A stretch of DNA of 64,000 bases, from the NCBI GenBank assembly GCA_944323845.1, contig CALUUA010000006.1:1-64000 (forward strand), written 5' to 3'. This DNA is from an uncultured Bacteroidales bacterium. GTDB taxonomy: Bacteria > Bacteroidota > Bacteroidia > Bacteroidales > UBA932. The notes beneath the pieces were generated by a model, which saw only the letters and a program-made list of their open reading frames with translations, was not told the origin of the DNA and did no database searches. A program made the translations under genes and the position numbers. Shown piece after piece: positions 1 to 9,240 of the stretch (within the stretch, counting starts at the first letter, position 1; each line of letters starts with the position of its first letter).

Positions 1-10
1 AAACAAAAAG

Positions 11-44
11 AAAACCTCTGAATTCGTTGAAATTCAGAGGTTTT
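11..44 (-). terminator. Terminator of tRNA-Phe
   Basis: Perfect 14-bp inverted repeat (11-24 with 31-44) around a 6-nt loop. Read on the minus strand, the hairpin is followed by a T-rich run (complement of positions 1-10). It lies just downstream of the minus-strand tRNA-Phe, so it probably ends that transcript. A-tracts on both sides mean it could also work in the other direction. Confidence 0.75.
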
Positions 45-67
45 CATCTTTTTGCTGTGATTCTTCG

Positions 68-140
68 TGGTGCCACCGGGAATCGAACCAGGGACACAAG
101 GATTTTCAGTCCTTTGCTCTACCAACTGAGCTATGACACC
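68..140 (-). tRNA. tRNA-Phe (GAA)
   Basis: On the minus strand the sequence folds as a 73-nt cloverleaf. The acceptor stem pairs GGTGTCA with TGGCACC (one G-T pair), the D-loop is AGTTGGTAGA-like, the T-loop is TTCGATT, and the anticodon loop is CTGAAAA, giving anticodon GAA (Phe). The discriminator base is A. No CCA is encoded after it. Confidence 0.95.
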
Positions 141-160
141 ATTTTTTCGTTTCGGGATTG

Positions 161-191
161 CAAAGATAGTCAACATTTCTTTGTCTGCAAA
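161..191 (-). promoter_or_regulatory. Promoter of tRNA-Phe
   Basis: On the minus strand TTTG (complement of 188-191) is followed after exactly 19 nt by TATCTTTG (complement of 161-168). This matches the Bacteroidetes housekeeping promoter, -33 TTTG and -7 TAnnTTTG. The -7 box sits about 20 nt upstream of the mature tRNA 5' end. Confidence 0.85.
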
Positions 192-310
192 TTTTTTTTG
201 TGTTTTTAGATGAATTTTGGCCGCAGGCCTCTCCTGTGAGCCCGAACACCTGATGCCAAGCGCAACAGTCTATAGATTTAACACCGAAGTACAACAGTCC
301 GGACTGCCTT

Positions 311-341
311 TTTGAATTACCGCATAAAATATCTACCTTTG
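311..341 (+). promoter_or_regulatory. Promoter of the sensor/trkH operon
   Basis: TTTG at 311-314, 19-nt spacer, TACCTTTG at 334-341: a full match to the Bacteroidetes -33/-7 consensus. Transcription should start near 346. That excludes a possible translation start at 312, which falls inside the -33 box, and supports the ATG at 396. Confidence 0.8.
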
Positions 342-395
342 TCTGATAAACCGTTCAGGCCAGTCCTGATACGGCGCGATGAAAAGGGTCCAGCT

Positions 396-1259
396 ATGCA
401 GAAAAAATTTTTCAATAGAATTTTCCCTGTCAGGATGTCCATGAGCGTGAAATTGACATTTTCGCTCGGCGCCATAGCCATAATACTTCTGCTGTCCAGC
501 ATAATATCCATAATGGAGTACAGAAGGATGAGTGACTATGTCTCTGACCTGATAGCTTCCAACATAAACTGCATCAATATCTCCCAGCGTCTTGCAAACG
601 AGAGCGACAGATATAACCTGCAGCTTCTCGCCATAGTGGGGGAAAAGGATCCGGATCTGATACCGGAAATAGACTGCAACGCATTCATGGCGGAATATGA
701 CAGCCTGAAAGCTACTCTGACCAGCAGCGAGGCCATCGCCAGAGCAGACTCGGTGATTTATGCATACTCGGCATACATGCTGACATCTCTTGAGTTCAAG
801 ACTGTGATAATGAATGACTTCATCGATAACAGAGACTGGTATTTCAAACGGCTCCAGCCTAAATACCAGAGACTCAAATCGGACATAGAAAAACTCAATG
901 AGGTGATCTATCTGCAGCTGAAGGAAAATTCACAGACCTTCCAGGACGGATTCTACAGGAGTATTATTCCAGGTGTGGTATCTGTCGGTGCCGGTCTGCT
1001 CCTGGTACTCCTGCTTCTGGTATTCATACTCATATATTATATCCGCCCGCTGAAGAAGATGCTGTCGGGAATAGACGAGTATCAGACCGGCGGCCGGAAC
1101 TATTGCTACGAATTCGAGGGTGATGATGAACTCGTGCATCTGAACGATGAACTGACAGACCTTATTGAAGAGAACCTCGAACTGAAGAGAAGGGTAGCCA
1201 GACTCAGGGAAGAAAAGGAAAAGCTGATCGAGTCTTCTTCAGCTGCCGGAGAACTGTAA
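396..1259 (+). CDS. Membrane sensor-like protein with HAMP-like tail and no output domain
   Basis: About 287 aa from the ATG at 396. The reading frame extends upstream to 312, but the promoter at 311-341 rules that start out. After a short basic N-terminus there is a membrane segment (FSLGAIAIILLLSSIISIM), a largely helical extracytoplasmic region of about 150 residues, a second strong membrane segment (VVSVGAGLLLVLLLLVFILI), and a short HAMP-like, charged coiled-coil tail (LIEENLELKRRVARLREEKE). This is the N-terminal half of a histidine kinase or chemoreceptor, but there is no kinase, cyclase or methyl-accepting domain. It lies 16 bp upstream of trkH, so they are probably co-transcribed. 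A role in sensing linked to K+ uptake is an inference. Confidence 0.7.
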   Translation: MQKKFFNRIFPVRMSMSVKLTFSLGAIAIILLLSSIISIMEYRRMSDYVSDLIASNINCINISQRLANESDRYNLQLLAIVGEKDPDLIPEIDCNAFMAEYDSLKATLTSSEAIARADSVIYAYSAYMLTSLEFKTVIMNDFIDNRDWYFKRLQPKYQRLKSDIEKLNEVIYLQLKENSQTFQDGFYRSIIPGVVSVGAGLLLVLLLLVFILIYYIRPLKKMLSGIDEYQTGGRNYCYEFEGDDELVHLNDELTDLIEENLELKRRVARLREEKEKLIESSSAAGEL

Positions 1260-1275
1260 AGTCGGGAGGACGGCG

Positions 1276-2727
1276 ATGGATGTCAAGGTCATATCTCGTA
1301 ATGTCGGACAGGCTCTGCTTATCAGCGCCCTGTTCATGTTCCTGTCCCTGATAGTGTCGGTGGTGAACGGAAAGGATTCGGCTCTCGGACCCCTCGCCAT
1401 CAGTTTCATCATCACTTTCATCGTGGGCATCTTCCCTTTTATCTTTGTAAGGAAGACGTCGGACATTTCGCTGCAGGACGGTTTTATGATTATAGTCCTG
1501 TCATGGCTGCTGTCGTTCATTTTCGGCATGCTTCCGTATGTCCTTTGGGGCGGTGAATTTACCCTGATAAATGCATGGTTCGAGAGTGTTTCCGGCTATA
1601 CTACTACCGGATCCACAATTCTCACCGATGTGGAAGCCCTTCCCAAAGGGCTGCAGTTCTGGAGGTCATCCACCCATTTCATCGGCGGATTGGGGGTAGT
1701 GGTCTTTCTGCTTCTGATCATGCCGGATGCCAGCCCTTTCCGGATGCGTCTTACCAACATCGAACTTTCTTCGCTGTCCAGAGAAGGATACCGGTTCCGC
1801 TCCATCAAGACGGTTCATGTCATAGCCTTCGTATATGTATTTCTGGCAGTGACTGAAACCCTGCTGCTTATGTTGGCCGGCATGTCGTTTTTCGATGCTG
1901 TCAATCATTCTTTCAGTACTGTGGCCACCGGAGGGTTCAGCACGAAAAATTCTTCGATAGCCTACTTCGACTCACCGCTGATAGACATCATTATTATCGT
2001 ATTCATGGCCTTGTCGTCCATACACTTCGGCCTTCTTTTCGCGATTTTCGCTACACGCTCGCTTAAGACTTTCAGACATCCCGTAGTGAAATTCTTTCTC
2101 GGGACCATTGCGGTGCTTTCCGTCCTTGTGACGCTTTCCCTGAAGATATCTGGCACATACGACAGTTGGGGCAAGGCTGCTTTGGATGCCGTTTTCCAGG
2201 TTACCAGTTTCCTGTCCACATCTGGATTCGCCACTGCCGACAATGCGCATTGGCCCGCCTTTGCCAACATTCTGCTGCTGTATGCCGCTTTCCAGTGCGG
2301 ATGTTCCGGCTCTACGACAGGAGGCGTGAAATCCGACAGGATGCTTATAGCCTTCAAGGCGATAGGACGGCAGCTGAAACAGAACCTGCATCCTTCTTCC
2401 ATCATGCAGCTCCGCGTCGGGAATCATTTTCTGAAGGATAACGCGGCCTTTTCGGCCATATTGTATATTGTCCTGTATGTGGTCGTCCTCCTTATTTCAT
2501 TCCTCCTGCTGGTCCTCTTCGGAGTCGATTCCGCAGAAGCCATTTCAGGTGCCCTCTCTTCGCTCGGCAATGCGGGACCGGCGCTTGATTCCATAAGTAC
2601 GATGGGCAACTACTCTTCGCAGCTCGGGATCGCCAAGTTCATCTATTCCATGGACATGATACTTGGCCGACTCGAAATCTATCCCCTGTTCATAGTCCTG
2701 TCAATGATTTTCCGGAGACGCAAGTGA
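1276..2727 (+). CDS. trkH: Trk-type potassium uptake protein TrkH
   Basis: A 483-aa polytopic inner-membrane protein of the TrkH/KtrB family, the K+-translocating subunit that works with a peripheral TrkA regulator. The P-loop repeats are visible: SGYTTTGSTIL, TVATGGFSTKN, SGSTTGGVKSDR and SLGNAGPALDS. The conserved filter glycines are kept in all of them. Length fits the family. No trkA is present in the window, so the partner must be encoded elsewhere. The stop codon overlaps the start of the next gene (TGATG), which suggests translational coupling. Confidence 0.93.
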   Translation: MDVKVISRNVGQALLISALFMFLSLIVSVVNGKDSALGPLAISFIITFIVGIFPFIFVRKTSDISLQDGFMIIVLSWLLSFIFGMLPYVLWGGEFTLINAWFESVSGYTTTGSTILTDVEALPKGLQFWRSSTHFIGGLGVVVFLLLIMPDASPFRMRLTNIELSSLSREGYRFRSIKTVHVIAFVYVFLAVTETLLLMLAGMSFFDAVNHSFSTVATGGFSTKNSSIAYFDSPLIDIIIIVFMALSSIHFGLLFAIFATRSLKTFRHPVVKFFLGTIAVLSVLVTLSLKISGTYDSWGKAALDAVFQVTSFLSTSGFATADNAHWPAFANILLLYAAFQCGCSGSTTGGVKSDRMLIAFKAIGRQLKQNLHPSSIMQLRVGNHFLKDNAAFSAILYIVLYVVVLLISFLLLVLFGVDSAEAISGALSSLGNAGPALDSISTMGNYSSQLGIAKFIYSMDMILGRLEIYPLFIVLSMIFRRRK

Positions 2728-4157
2728 TGGGCAGCGCAGATTTCCTGTACGACGGCTTCCTGAAAGCCCTGAAGTATGAGGCCACGGAATGCCAGCTGGC
2801 CCTTTTCCGGAAAATGGCCGATTTCCTGAATGGGGACGAATGCGACATAATGGCAGTGAACGGCTATGCCGGAACAGGAAAGACCACGGCCATATCCGCT
2901 GTCATCAGTTTTCTGCAAAGTCTGAAAGTAAACTGTATCCTGCTGGCTCCTACAGGTCGTGCGGCCAAAGTCCTGTCCGGCTATGCACACAGCCCGGCCT
3001 ATACGGTACACAAGCATATTTATCGTCAGAAATCAGTATCCGGTTCAGGTTTCGGTGAATTTGTCGTAGGCCCGAACAAGGACAAGGATACCGTGTATTT
3101 CGTGGATGAGGCCTCCCTGATAGGCATCGAGAATCCCGGACAGACCAGCGCCTTCGGTTCGGGAAATCTGCTTATGGATCTTATGGAGTATGTCCGCAAG
3201 GGTGCGGACAATAAAATCGTCCTCATCGGGGACAAGGCGCAGCTGCCGCCGGTCGGATTGGACGACAGTCCGGCTTTGTCGGAAGATTGGCTGTCTTTGC
3301 TGGGCGACTATGACTTGGCTGAACTTACGACGGTGGTAAGGCAGCAGACGGATTCCGGTATATTGAAAAACGCCACTCTTATCAGGCGGATGATACAGGA
3401 GGCTTGGGGAGCCGGTCAGGACGACCTGTCGCTGAAACTTGATGTGGATGGATGCCCGGATATCCGGAGAATCTGCGGATCGGACCTGATCGAAAAACTG
3501 ACGGATGCTTATGACAAGTTCGGCGATGATGAGACTGTAGTTATCTGCAGGTCGAACAGGAGAGCGATAAAATACAATCTGGGAATCCGGTCTGCCGTCC
3601 AGTTCAAGGAGGAAATGCTGGTCAGGGGAGATCGTCTGATGATAGTCCGGAATTGCTATAAGTTTGCGGACGGGCTTGAAAATGTGGATTATATAGCGAA
3701 CGGCGACATCGCCACACTGGAAAAAATCTCCGACTATGAGGATAGATACGGCCTGCATTTCGCCAAGGCCCGGCTGTCATTCCCTGATTACGGCGATCAG
3801 GAAATCACCGCGACTGTCCTTCTGGATACCCTTACTTCCGAAAGCCCGGCTCTGACAGCTGAGCAGCAGAATATGCTGTATGCCGGTGTCAATGAGGACT
3901 ATTCGCATATCAGGACGAAGAAAAAGCGTTATGAGGCAGTCCGGGAGGATAAGTATTTCAACGCGCTGCAGCTCAAATACGCGAATGCGATAACATGTCA
4001 CAAGTCGCAGGGCGGCCAATGGAAATGCGTCTTCATCGACAATCCGTTCTGGCAGGACGAGTTGCTTCCGGATGACCTCAAATGGCTTTATACGGCAGTC
4101 ACCAGAAGCACAGAGAAGGTCTATCTGGTGAATTTCAAGGATTCCTTTTTTGTCTGA
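2727..4157 (+). CDS. RecD-like superfamily 1 DNA helicase
   Basis: 476 aa. The ATG at 2727 overlaps the trkH stop codon; a GTG one codon earlier is also possible. Walker A is GYAGTGKT near residue 48 and Walker B is VDEASLIG near residue 128. The UvrD_C_2-like end has TCHKSQGGQWKCVFID and WLYTAVTRSTEKVYLV (helicase motifs V and VI). This arrangement matches the short RecD/PIF1-like AAA ATPases common in Bacteroidales. It is predicted to be a cytoplasmic ATP-dependent 5'-3' DNA helicase. Its link with trkH is probably positional only. Confidence 0.88.
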   Translation: MGSADFLYDGFLKALKYEATECQLALFRKMADFLNGDECDIMAVNGYAGTGKTTAISAVISFLQSLKVNCILLAPTGRAAKVLSGYAHSPAYTVHKHIYRQKSVSGSGFGEFVVGPNKDKDTVYFVDEASLIGIENPGQTSAFGSGNLLMDLMEYVRKGADNKIVLIGDKAQLPPVGLDDSPALSEDWLSLLGDYDLAELTTVVRQQTDSGILKNATLIRRMIQEAWGAGQDDLSLKLDVDGCPDIRRICGSDLIEKLTDAYDKFGDDETVVICRSNRRAIKYNLGIRSAVQFKEEMLVRGDRLMIVRNCYKFADGLENVDYIANGDIATLEKISDYEDRYGLHFAKARLSFPDYGDQEITATVLLDTLTSESPALTAEQQNMLYAGVNEDYSHIRTKKKRYEAVREDKYFNALQLKYANAITCHKSQGGQWKCVFIDNPFWQDELLPDDLKWLYTAVTRSTEKVYLVNFKDSFFV

Positions 4158-4196
4158 CGACAATGGCGGAGGCACTGTTATCTGAAAGACAGGATT

Positions 4197-6272
4197 ATGA
4201 AAACAACTGGCAATATGAAAAATATATTTCTTTTGATTGTCTTACTGTCATTGCCGGCAATATCGCCGGCAGCTTCAGACTTCGGTAAGGTCCCGGCGGC
4301 ATGGAAATGGATTTCCGACAACGAAGTCGTATTTTCCTATGACAGATCTTTCACCGATTCATCGGCATTCGCCTTCGATGTCCGCAGCAGGACTGTCACG
4401 AATGGCGTGTCTGCACCTGAAAAGTATGCTGCTTTCCCGCTGAAACCTGAAGGTGCGGTGAACATGACATATTCCCCTGATTCGTCCATGATAGCGTTTA
4501 CCAGAGACAATGACCTGTATGTCGCAGACATTGCGACCGGGAAGGAGCACAGGATAACATATGACGGTGACAGCCTGATTCTGAACGGATATGCCTCGTG
4601 GGTCTATTATGAAGAGATTTTCGGAAGACCTTCCAGATACAGGGCATTCTGGTGGTCGCCGGACAGCAGGAAGATAGGTTTTTACAGGTTCGACAACACG
4701 GGAGTGCCTCTTTTCCCGATTTATTCGCCTTTCGGTCAGGATGGAAGCCTCAGCGAGACAAGATATCCGAAGGCCGGGGAGAGGAATCCTGAGGTGCGGA
4801 TAGGAGTGGCCGATATTTCCGCATTCAGATCAGAGCCTCGGGACAGCCTCGGGCAGGATATATTGTGGCTGGATTTCGATAAGGGATCAGACCAGTATTT
4901 CGGAACGCCTTTCTGGTCTGAGGACAGCCGTCATTTCTTCATATCCAGAATGCCGCGGTCGCAGCAGTCGCTCGAACTCTATTCCGTGAATGTCCATGAC
5001 GGCTGCCGGAAACTGATTTACAGCGAGTCGAGCCCGACATGGACGGACTGGATATCGGGGGCTATTCTCACATCGGAGGGAATCTATATGTCCAGATGTC
5101 TGGATTCGGAGTGGCAGCAGGTGTATTTTCTGTCATATGACGGCTCAGAATTCCGTCAGCTCACTGACGGGGAGTTCTGGAATGTGTCTCTTCTCGCCGT
5201 AGACGACAGGGGCGCCGTCTTTTTTTCTTCATATAACGAATCCGCAGTGCGCTATTCTGTCTATCGTGCCGATGGAAAGGGCCGGACCGGAATGCTCACC
5301 GATCCGGCTTATGACGTAAGGTCGGCTGTGTTTTCTCCTGACTGCTGTCATTTTGCAGCATCCTATTCGAATTCCGTCACTCCTGTAAAAGTGGCGGTCT
5401 TCCCGTCTTCCGGGAAAAAGCCGCTGGGAGAAGTGGTCGCCGATATGGCAGGGGAGGATTTTTCCCCTGAATCTTATGCTCTGCCGGAAATCATTTACAT
5501 GGAGACTGCCGACGGCTTCCGCCTTCCTGCATCCGTGGTGTATCCGAAGGATTTTGACAGGACGAAGAAGTATCCCGTACATTTCGATATTTACGGCGGC
5601 CCGGATACTCCTCTGGTACACGACAGATGGCAGACTCCGTCCGAAAACAACCAATGGTGGTCCGATCATGGCATAATCCAGGTGACTGCGGACTGCCGGG
5701 CTGCGGGGCACAACGGCCGCAAGGCACTGGATATGATATATCGGCAGCTTACAGTATATGAAGTCAAGGATTTCGTGGCCTGGGCAGATTATATGAAGGC
5801 TCTTCCGTATGTGGACGGGGACAAGATGGGTGTCGAGGGCTTTTCTTTCGGTGGGACCATGACTGCGATGCTTCTGTTTCAGGCTCCGGACAGTTTCCAT
5901 TACGGTATAGCCGGAGGAGGAGTATATGACTGGGCCCTTTATGATTCGCATTATACTGAGAGGTATATGGGTACTCCGCAGGACAATCCGGAGGGGTACG
6001 CGGCGGCTTGCGCCCTCAGGTACGTGAAGTCTTATCCTGCATCTGCGAAGGATACCTTATCGTCCAGACCTGTGTATCTGAAACTTACCCACGGTACAGG
6101 GGATGACAATGTGCATTTCCAGAATACGCTTCAGCTTGTCAACGCCCTGCACAGGGCTGGAAAAAGTTTCGAACTTATGATCTACCCCGATGGGATGCAC
6201 GGATACACCGGCTATCAGGGAGAGCATTTCCTGAATGAGAACCGCCGTTTCTGGCTGGAACACCTTTTCTGA
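4197..6272 (+). CDS. Dipeptidyl peptidase IV-type S9 serine peptidase
   Basis: 691 aa with an N-terminal signal peptide (NIFLLIVLLSLPAISPAAS). A second ATG at 4215 is an equally plausible start. The first ~430 residues form a beta-propeller with the Glu-Glu exopeptidase signature (WVYYEEIFGRPSR). The C-terminal alpha/beta-hydrolase domain carries the triad: Ser550 in GFSFGG, Asp636 in GTGDDNVHFQ and His668 in DGMHGYTG. The product should be a periplasmic or surface enzyme that removes X-Pro/Ala dipeptides from peptides, as in other proteolytic Bacteroidales. The gene follows the helicase by 39 bp and ends at a strong terminator. Confidence 0.92.
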   Translation: MKTTGNMKNIFLLIVLLSLPAISPAASDFGKVPAAWKWISDNEVVFSYDRSFTDSSAFAFDVRSRTVTNGVSAPEKYAAFPLKPEGAVNMTYSPDSSMIAFTRDNDLYVADIATGKEHRITYDGDSLILNGYASWVYYEEIFGRPSRYRAFWWSPDSRKIGFYRFDNTGVPLFPIYSPFGQDGSLSETRYPKAGERNPEVRIGVADISAFRSEPRDSLGQDILWLDFDKGSDQYFGTPFWSEDSRHFFISRMPRSQQSLELYSVNVHDGCRKLIYSESSPTWTDWISGAILTSEGIYMSRCLDSEWQQVYFLSYDGSEFRQLTDGEFWNVSLLAVDDRGAVFFSSYNESAVRYSVYRADGKGRTGMLTDPAYDVRSAVFSPDCCHFAASYSNSVTPVKVAVFPSSGKKPLGEVVADMAGEDFSPESYALPEIIYMETADGFRLPASVVYPKDFDRTKKYPVHFDIYGGPDTPLVHDRWQTPSENNQWWSDHGIIQVTADCRAAGHNGRKALDMIYRQLTVYEVKDFVAWADYMKALPYVDGDKMGVEGFSFGGTMTAMLLFQAPDSFHYGIAGGGVYDWALYDSHYTERYMGTPQDNPEGYAAACALRYVKSYPASAKDTLSSRPVYLKLTHGTGDDNVHFQNTLQLVNALHRAGKSFELMIYPDGMHGYTGYQGEHFLNENRRFWLEHLF

Positions 6273-6310
6273 TAAACGGAAAACAGGGCGGTTAATCGCC
6301 GCGAATATAT

Positions 6311-6360
6311 AAAGAAGCCGGCCCAAACGAAGAAAGTCTTCTTTTGAGCCGGCTTCTTTT
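6311..6360. terminator. Bidirectional terminator between the DPP IV and rpmE2 genes
   Basis: Long inverted repeat (AAGAAGCCGGC... with ...GCCGGCTTCTT) with a second inner pairing (GAAGA/TCTTC). A-tract on the left and T-tract on the right allow function from both sides. It separates two convergent genes. Confidence 0.85.
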
Positions 6361-6384
6361 TGGCATGAATAAACCGCCTGCGGT

Positions 6385-6633
6385 TTATTTGTTCTTCTTG
6401 TATCTCTGATAGAATTTGTCGACGCGACCTGCTGTATCGACGAGTTTCATCTTGCCGGTATAGAACGGGTGGGATGTATTTGAAATTTCGACTTTCACTA
6501 CAGGATACTCCACACCATTTACTTCGAGTGTCTCCTTAGTGTTTGCGCAGGAACGGGTGATGAACACCTCGTCATTCGACATATCCTTGAAAGCTACAAG
6601 ACGGTAGTTTTCGGGATGAATTCCTTTTTTCAT
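6385..6633 (-). CDS. rpmE2: 50S ribosomal protein L31 type B
   Basis: 82 aa, a component of the large ribosomal subunit at the central protuberance. Features: MKKGIHPENYRLVAFKDMSN at the N-terminus and SNTSHPFYTGKMKLVDTAGRVDKF in the second half (quoted in part). It has the type B insertion and no CxxC zinc pairs; the only Cys is in TRSCANT. It is therefore the zinc-independent form, which in many bacteria replaces the zinc form under zinc limitation. It has its own promoter. Confidence 0.96.
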   Translation of the reverse strand: MKKGIHPENYRLVAFKDMSNDEVFITRSCANTKETLEVNGVEYPVVKVEISNTSHPFYTGKMKLVDTAGRVDKFYQRYKKNK

Positions 6634-6666
6634 TTCCTTAAAAATTTAGTTAACCGAATCAGCGCG

Positions 6667-6697
6667 CAAAATTACTACTTATTTTCCGTTTTCCAAA
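6667..6697 (-). promoter_or_regulatory. Promoter of rpmE2
   Basis: On the minus strand TTTG (complement of 6694-6697), 19-nt spacer, TAATTTTG (complement of 6667-6674). Exact consensus match, about 34 nt upstream of the rpmE2 ATG. Confidence 0.8.
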
Positions 6698-6709
6698 TAT
6701 TATTGCCCT

Positions 6710-7774
6710 TTATTTTATCCTGTAAGGCTGTGAGTCATATAGCAGGAACTTTTTAGCCTTCCTTATCCATTTCTGCTCTTCCACCTTGATGTGGTCTTTG
6801 GCGGCATACCACTCGATTCTCCCTTCTATGTAGTCAAGCAGAATGTCATCCGCGAGAAGCTCCCGGAATCCGCTTTTAAGCTCGAATGCGGAGTATCTGT
6901 CCCGGAAATGTCTCATCAGCTGAAGGGTATGCATCAGCGAATGGTATTCGGCTCCCGGTTCCAGAATTATCTGATATCCCCGGCATCTTTCTCCTGCATA
7001 GTTTCCGTATGCCGGCGTGAACGTGCATGGTCTCATCGTGGCCTGGGCAGTCCCCGGAGGAACGCTGCCGCCGTCGTGGATGATGAACGGCGCCCCGAAG
7101 TATTCGTATGGCCTCGGCGTGCCTATCCCGGGGGTGATGCTTGTCTGCAGCCAGAGCATCCCTCCGGCGAGCATTTCGCAAGTGAAGAAGCCCGGAATGT
7201 CCGGTGCCGGAGCTATGGTCCATGGCATGATGTGCCGGTTGGAGCCTGTCGCCAGATAGGAAATGACGTGCATGGGAAATCTGGCTCCGATTTCGGCGTA
7301 GTGCAGGTTGGCCAGCTCCCCGAGTGTCAGCCCGTGTCTGTGGGCCACCTTGGGTACGGAAGTATCCGCATCAGGTCCTGGTATGGTTCCTTCGACAGCC
7401 CTTCCGGTCGGATTGATGTGGTCTACGATATACAGGGCAGGCGGGTTTTCCATTGCAGCAAGCTGCTGCATCAGTCTGAAGACGTCAAGCGTATATCCGA
7501 AATGTCTGGCGCCGGTGTCCTGTATTTCCACGACTACGGCATTCAGGTCTTCCAGCAGGGCCGTGTCGGCACTGATATGGCCGGTGTCGGGGGACAATTC
7601 GGAATCAACGGGAGAGAAGACCGCCCGAAGGTTTCCTCTCTCCCTGAAAATGTCTGTCATGTATCTTCCCTTCCCGGTGTCCCAGCAGTTCTGCGTACAG
7701 AAGCAGCCGACATTTCCGTCGAGCAGGGCTTTGTCCAGCTGGTCTTCGAGAGGGGTGGTCCTGAATGAAAACAT
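6710..7774 (-). CDS. NamZ-like exo-beta-N-acetylmuramidase (DUF1343)
   Basis: 354 aa. The family signature VVEIQDTGARHFGYTLD is near residue 85, followed by YIVDHINPTGRAVEGTIPG and PRPYEYFGAPFI. Characterised members release terminal MurNAc from peptidoglycan fragments during cell-wall recycling. The start is fixed by an overlap with the glmM stop (TAATG), which implies translation coupled to glmM. No signal peptide is present, so this copy appears to be cytoplasmic, whereas many DUF1343 proteins are exported. Linkage with glmM fits amino-sugar recycling. Confidence 0.85.
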   Translation of the reverse strand: MFSFRTTPLEDQLDKALLDGNVGCFCTQNCWDTGKGRYMTDIFRERGNLRAVFSPVDSELSPDTGHISADTALLEDLNAVVVEIQDTGARHFGYTLDVFRLMQQLAAMENPPALYIVDHINPTGRAVEGTIPGPDADTSVPKVAHRHGLTLGELANLHYAEIGARFPMHVISYLATGSNRHIMPWTIAPAPDIPGFFTCEMLAGGMLWLQTSITPGIGTPRPYEYFGAPFIIHDGGSVPPGTAQATMRPCTFTPAYGNYAGERCRGYQIILEPGAEYHSLMHTLQLMRHFRDRYSAFELKSGFRELLADDILLDYIEGRIEWYAAKDHIKVEEQKWIRKAKKFLLYDSQPYRIK

Positions 7775-9186
7775 TAACCTTTGATGATTTTTTCAGCAAT
7801 GGCCTTGATCTCGGATGCCAGCTTGTCGGCAGATTCCATCGTGGCCGATTCTGCATAGATCCTGATTATAGGCTCGGTGTTTGACTTGCGCAGATGTACC
7901 CATTCCTTTCTGGATTCGAAAGAAATCTTCACTCCGTCGATGTCGTTTATATCCTCTGACGCATATATCTTCTTCATTTCCGACAGAATCTTGTCGATCA
8001 GGGACTTGTCTGAAAGTTCGATGCGGTTCTTGGTGATACAGTATTGAGGGTATGTCTTCTGGAGTTCGGATACTTTCATCTTCTTGTATGCCAGATTCGT
8101 GAGGAAGAGGGCTGCGCCTACTATGGCGTCGCGGCCGTAGTGGAGGGCAGGGTAAATGACGCCTCCGTTTCCTTCACCGCCTATGATGGCTCCGCATTCC
8201 TTCATCTTGGTAGTCACGTTCACTTCTCCTACAGCAGCAGCGAAATATTCCCCTCCGTAGCTTTCGGTCACGTCCCTCAATGCCCGGGATGAAGAAAGAT
8301 TGGATGAAGTGGCGAGTTTCTTCCCGCCTTTTTCGCGTGAAAGGATATAGTCGGCCACGCTTACCAAAGTGTATTCTTCACCGAAAGGCTGTCCGTTTTC
8401 GCAGATCAGGGCAAGCCTGTCCACATCGGGATCCACTGAGACGCCGAGATCCGCCTTTTCTTTGACCACAGTTTCGCAGAGTTCAGTCAGATTGGCCGGA
8501 AGAGGCTCAGGATTATGCGCGAAATGACCTGTAGGTTCGCAGTTTACCTTTATGCACTCCACGCCGAGCCTTTCGAACAGACGCGGCATTATGATACCGC
8601 CTACTGAATTTACGGCGTCCAGCGCCACCTTGAACCCGGCTTTCCTCACGGCCTCTGCATCTACGGCATCCAAAGCCAGCACTGCATCGATGTGAGCTTC
8701 CGTAAAGTCTTTTTCGACTATGCTTCCGAGGGTGTCCACATCAGCGAAATCGAAGTTTTCCTGCTCCGCGCATTCGAGGATGGCGGCTCCTTCGGCGGCG
8801 TTCAGGAATTCCCCTTTCTCGTTCAGGAGCTTGAGGGCGTTCCACTGCTTCGGGTTATGTGAAGCGGTCAGGATGATACCTCCATCCGCCTTTTCGAAAA
8901 TGACAGCCATTTCAGTAGTAGGGGTGGATGCAAATCCCGCCTTGATGACATCTACTCCGCATGCGATGAGCGAGCCGCACACGAGCTGCTCTACCATTTG
9001 TCCTGAAATCCTTGCGTCCTTGCCGACGACTACACGGTAGCGTTCGCCGGCCGGTTTCGGTCTGCGTTCCCTGAGTTTTACGCAGTATGCATAAGTGAAT
9101 TTGACGATGTCGATAGGAGTAAGGGCTTCTCCGGGATTCCCGCCGATGGTTCCGCGAATACCGGAAATGGATTTGATAAGTGTCAT
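7774..9186 (-). CDS. glmM: Phosphoglucosamine mutase-type phosphohexomutase
   Basis: 470 aa of the alpha-D-phosphohexomutase superfamily. It interconverts glucosamine-6-phosphate and glucosamine-1-phosphate on the path to UDP-GlcNAc. The phospho-acceptor is Ser109 in TASHNP, the metal loop is DPDVDR near residue 250, and the sugar-binding loop is GGEGNGGVI. The last differs from the E. coli GlmM GEQSGH loop but is usual in Bacteroidetes copies. A phosphomannomutase activity cannot be excluded by eye. A consensus promoter lies just upstream and the downstream NamZ-like gene is overlapped. Confidence 0.88.
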   Translation of the reverse strand: MTLIKSISGIRGTIGGNPGEALTPIDIVKFTYAYCVKLRERRPKPAGERYRVVVGKDARISGQMVEQLVCGSLIACGVDVIKAGFASTPTTEMAVIFEKADGGIILTASHNPKQWNALKLLNEKGEFLNAAEGAAILECAEQENFDFADVDTLGSIVEKDFTEAHIDAVLALDAVDAEAVRKAGFKVALDAVNSVGGIIMPRLFERLGVECIKVNCEPTGHFAHNPEPLPANLTELCETVVKEKADLGVSVDPDVDRLALICENGQPFGEEYTLVSVADYILSREKGGKKLATSSNLSSSRALRDVTESYGGEYFAAAVGEVNVTTKMKECGAIIGGEGNGGVIYPALHYGRDAIVGAALFLTNLAYKKMKVSELQKTYPQYCITKNRIELSDKSLIDKILSEMKKIYASEDINDIDGVKISFESRKEWVHLRKSNTEPIIRIYAESATMESADKLASEIKAIAEKIIKG

Positions 9187-9240
9187 AGTAATTATGTTTT
9201 GGTAATTAGTTTCTTTCAGAGACGTTCTTCCATATCTTTA

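Noticed and set aside
27-294. Short frames across the tRNA-Phe region on both strands
   Set aside because: They overlap the tRNA and its promoter and show no protein features.
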